DNA of 7,219 bases from Gammaproteobacteria bacterium (GTDB lineage Bacteria; Pseudomonadota; Gammaproteobacteria; UBA6429): assembly GCA_003232015.1 (NCBI GenBank), contig QIKU01000223.1, forward strand, positions 1 to 7,219, written 5' to 3'. The position numbers and the translations under genes were made by a program. The notes beneath the pieces are model-generated. The model was not told where the DNA came from and made no database searches. It worked only from the letters and a program-made list of their open reading frames with translations. Numbering within the stretch: the first letter of the stretch is position 1; each line of letters starts with the position of its first letter. Of this stretch, positions 6,601 through 7,219 are shown in pieces.

Positions 6601-7193
6601 CAATCGATGAATTTGAGCAGGAGTCCGAGCGCAAGGAATATTTAGATGCGCAAAATAAAGACCTGGTTGAAGCCCTTGAAACTCTGGAAGGTGCTATTAG
6701 TAAAATAGATCGTGAAACCCGCACTCGTTTCAGTAATACCTTTGATCAGGTAAATGTTAAATTGAAAGAACTATTCCCACGCTTATTCGGTGGCGGCCAC
6801 GCTTATCTTGAATTAACGGGCGATGATATTCTTGAAGCGGGTGTAACCGTTATGGCTCGTCCACCGGGTAAACGTAACAGCACGATTCACCTGCTGTCTG
6901 GTGGTGAAAAAGCCTTAACCGCGGTGGCCATGGTGTTTTCTATTTTCGAATTAAACCCTGCACCATTTTGTATGCTCGACGAAGTTGATGCACCGCTGGA
7001 TGATGCCAATGTTGGGCGCTACTCACAATTAGTGAAAGAGATGTCTGAACGTATTCAGTTTATCTTTATTACTCATAATAAAGTCACCATGGAAATAGCT
7101 GACCATCTTACCGGTGTAACAATGTCTGAGCCGGGTGTTTCGCGTCTGGTGGCGGTTGATGTTGAGGAGGCCGTTGAGCTGGCAGCAGTATAG
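3687..7193 (+). CDS. smc: Chromosome segregation/condensation ATPase Smc
   Basis: This 1168-residue structural-maintenance-of-chromosomes ATPase is the core of the Smc-ScpAB condensin, which compacts and separates newly replicated chromosomes. The N-terminal head has Walker A GPNGCGKS (31-38) and the Q-loop glutamine Q146 in IIEQGTIS. A long Gln/Glu-rich coiled coil starts near 172. The hinge covers about 510-655 (GWERAVESVLGHYL from 536, GVWLGQNW near 636). The return coil runs to the LGPINLAAIDEFE block (965-977). The C-terminal head has the signature LLSGGEKAL (1069-1077), Walker B CMLDE with D1098 and E1099, then the D-loop and H1130 in ITHNK. All ATPase motifs are intact and the length is normal for a gammaproteobacterial Smc. 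The start at 3687 (MHLSKLKLSGFKSF) matches the family N-terminus; a GTG at 3654 would add 11 atypical residues. No strong Shine-Dalgarno is visible. scpA and scpB are not in the window. Confidence 0.97.
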   Translation: MHLSKLKLSGFKSFVDPTTVPFPSKLIGVVGPNGCGKSNIIDAVRWVMGESSAKHLRGDSMADVIFSGSSSRKPVGQASVELVFDNSDGTLGGEYANYNEISIKRTVSRDGHSVYYLNGTKCRRRDITDIFLGTGLGPRSYAIIEQGTISRIIEAKPEELRVFLEEAAGISKYKERRRETVNRIKHTRDNLDRLSDLRDELDKQLARLKRQSRTAARYKVLREEERLAKGQLQALRWQNINRYYEETESVISKQQIAVEGVVAKQRAVETDIEKQRQDHTEASDKFNQIQSRFYSVGSDIARLEQSIQHAKERRQQIQTDIRQAENEWNQAQAQLNVDRQRIESLEKERGELEPQLSQLEAAAKQSAQKFSDSEQAMQQWQSSWDEINKQAMAPAQAAEVQRTRIENFDKTIADLLQRKEKLEEELHSISPEKFNQEIDALQQQLETTTVDAEQHKKSVESSQQQITQVREEINVLNNALHAKRDDLQSMRGRCSSLEALQQAALGKEDSDLNQWLNAQSLSDAPRLAEELNVESGWERAVESVLGHYLQAVCINDTSNLASQLTQLENGSIALFDTTATTSTESLASNALLEKVNSSYDLKSVLGNVVAANTLDDALALRSNLALHQSVITPEGVWLGQNWIRYVKNDASESGILQREQEIKSLHQGIDSLDTDVKELQTKLEQQQQQLKNVELERDAQQATLNQATRQLADVQAQLNAKKNNRQQVESRQGNLQTEFAQAEEKITQAQNDAREARGKLQQALDSMAELEKKRNELSQQRDVFAEQHTQSRIKSNEDRDALHKVTIRVETLRTELSSTQQTLERMELQLEQLTSRRDELSKSFDEGETPLAEMAKEIEQLLVQRAEVESLMKQARNVMTDIEQQLQKLEESRSQVEQEHEEARNLLEQTRINWQEQKVRRQTIEEQVIEAGFELKTLIQEMPEEANIEAWQSMVEELEGKIHRLGPINLAAIDEFEQESERKEYLDAQNKDLVEALETLEGAISKIDRETRTRFSNTFDQVNVKLKELFPRLFGGGHAYLELTGDDILEAGVTVMARPPGKRNSTIHLLSGGEKALTAVAMVFSIFELNPAPFCMLDEVDAPLDDANVGRYSQLVKEMSERIQFIFITHNKVTMEIADHLTGVTMSEPGVSRLVAVDVEEAVELAAV

Positions 7194-7199
7194 AGTGGC

Positions 7200-7204
7200 G
7201 GAGG
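7200..7204 (+). promoter_or_regulatory. Ribosome binding site of the gene after smc
   Basis: GGAGG begins 7 bases after the smc stop codon and lies 10 bases before an ATG at 7215. This points to a second gene translated from the smc transcript. Confidence 0.6.
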
Positions 7205-7214
7205 TACCTTTACG

Positions 7215-7219
7215 ATGGA
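7215..7219 (+). CDS. Start of a gene cut by the window edge, possibly zipA
   Basis: Only the ATG and two more bases are present. The good ribosome binding site and the 21-base gap after smc suggest a co-transcribed gene. In many gammaproteobacteria smc is followed by zipA (the membrane anchor of FtsZ) and ligA, so zipA is the likely identity. This rests on gene order alone; no coding sequence can be read. Confidence 0.4.

Overview
The window looks like ordinary chromosome from a gammaproteobacterium of moderate GC content. The evidence is a full-length Smc condensin (Enterobacterales use MukB instead), a CysZ close to the E. coli protein in several blocks, a short single-domain QueF, and a REP-associated tyrosine transposase (RAYT) with GTAG-type REP sequences. 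I cannot name the genus from the sequence alone.

Layout. Positions 1-60 hold two small hairpins sharing the core GGTGT/ACACC. Positions 71-800 are a compact selfish-type module: a candidate promoter, a 31-nt REP, a ribosome binding site, an intact RAYT gene (175-705, +), and two further REPs in a perfect inverted arrangement (722-752 and 770-800). Next comes a three-gene cluster on the minus strand, in transcription order queF (3401-3012), an FGGY sugar kinase (2990-1671) and cysZ (1648-836). The gaps are only 21 and 22 bases, so it is probably one operon. The inverted REP pair lies between the 3' ends of RAYT and cysZ, which converge. A divergent intergenic region (3402-3686) holds a possible minus-strand promoter and an imperfect nested inverted repeat. 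On its other side smc runs on the plus strand (3687-7193), followed by a ribosome binding site and the first five bases of another gene at the right edge, by context probably zipA.

How the genes relate. Smc is housekeeping chromosome-organisation machinery. QueF makes preQ1 for queuosine in tRNA, CysZ brings in sulfate for cysteine synthesis, and the kinase phosphorylates an unidentified sugar, perhaps a pentulose such as D-ribulose. No single pathway obviously joins the three. In E. coli, cysZ is also divergent from zipA-ligA, so the wider arrangement may be old, with smc, queF and the kinase lying between.

The most interesting part is the RAYT/REP module. It has intact catalytic motifs, a REP in the gene's own predicted 5' leader, and an inverted REP pair at its 3' end. 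The family is known, so I do not claim a new system. The other open points are the kinase's substrate and the nested inverted repeat between queF and smc.
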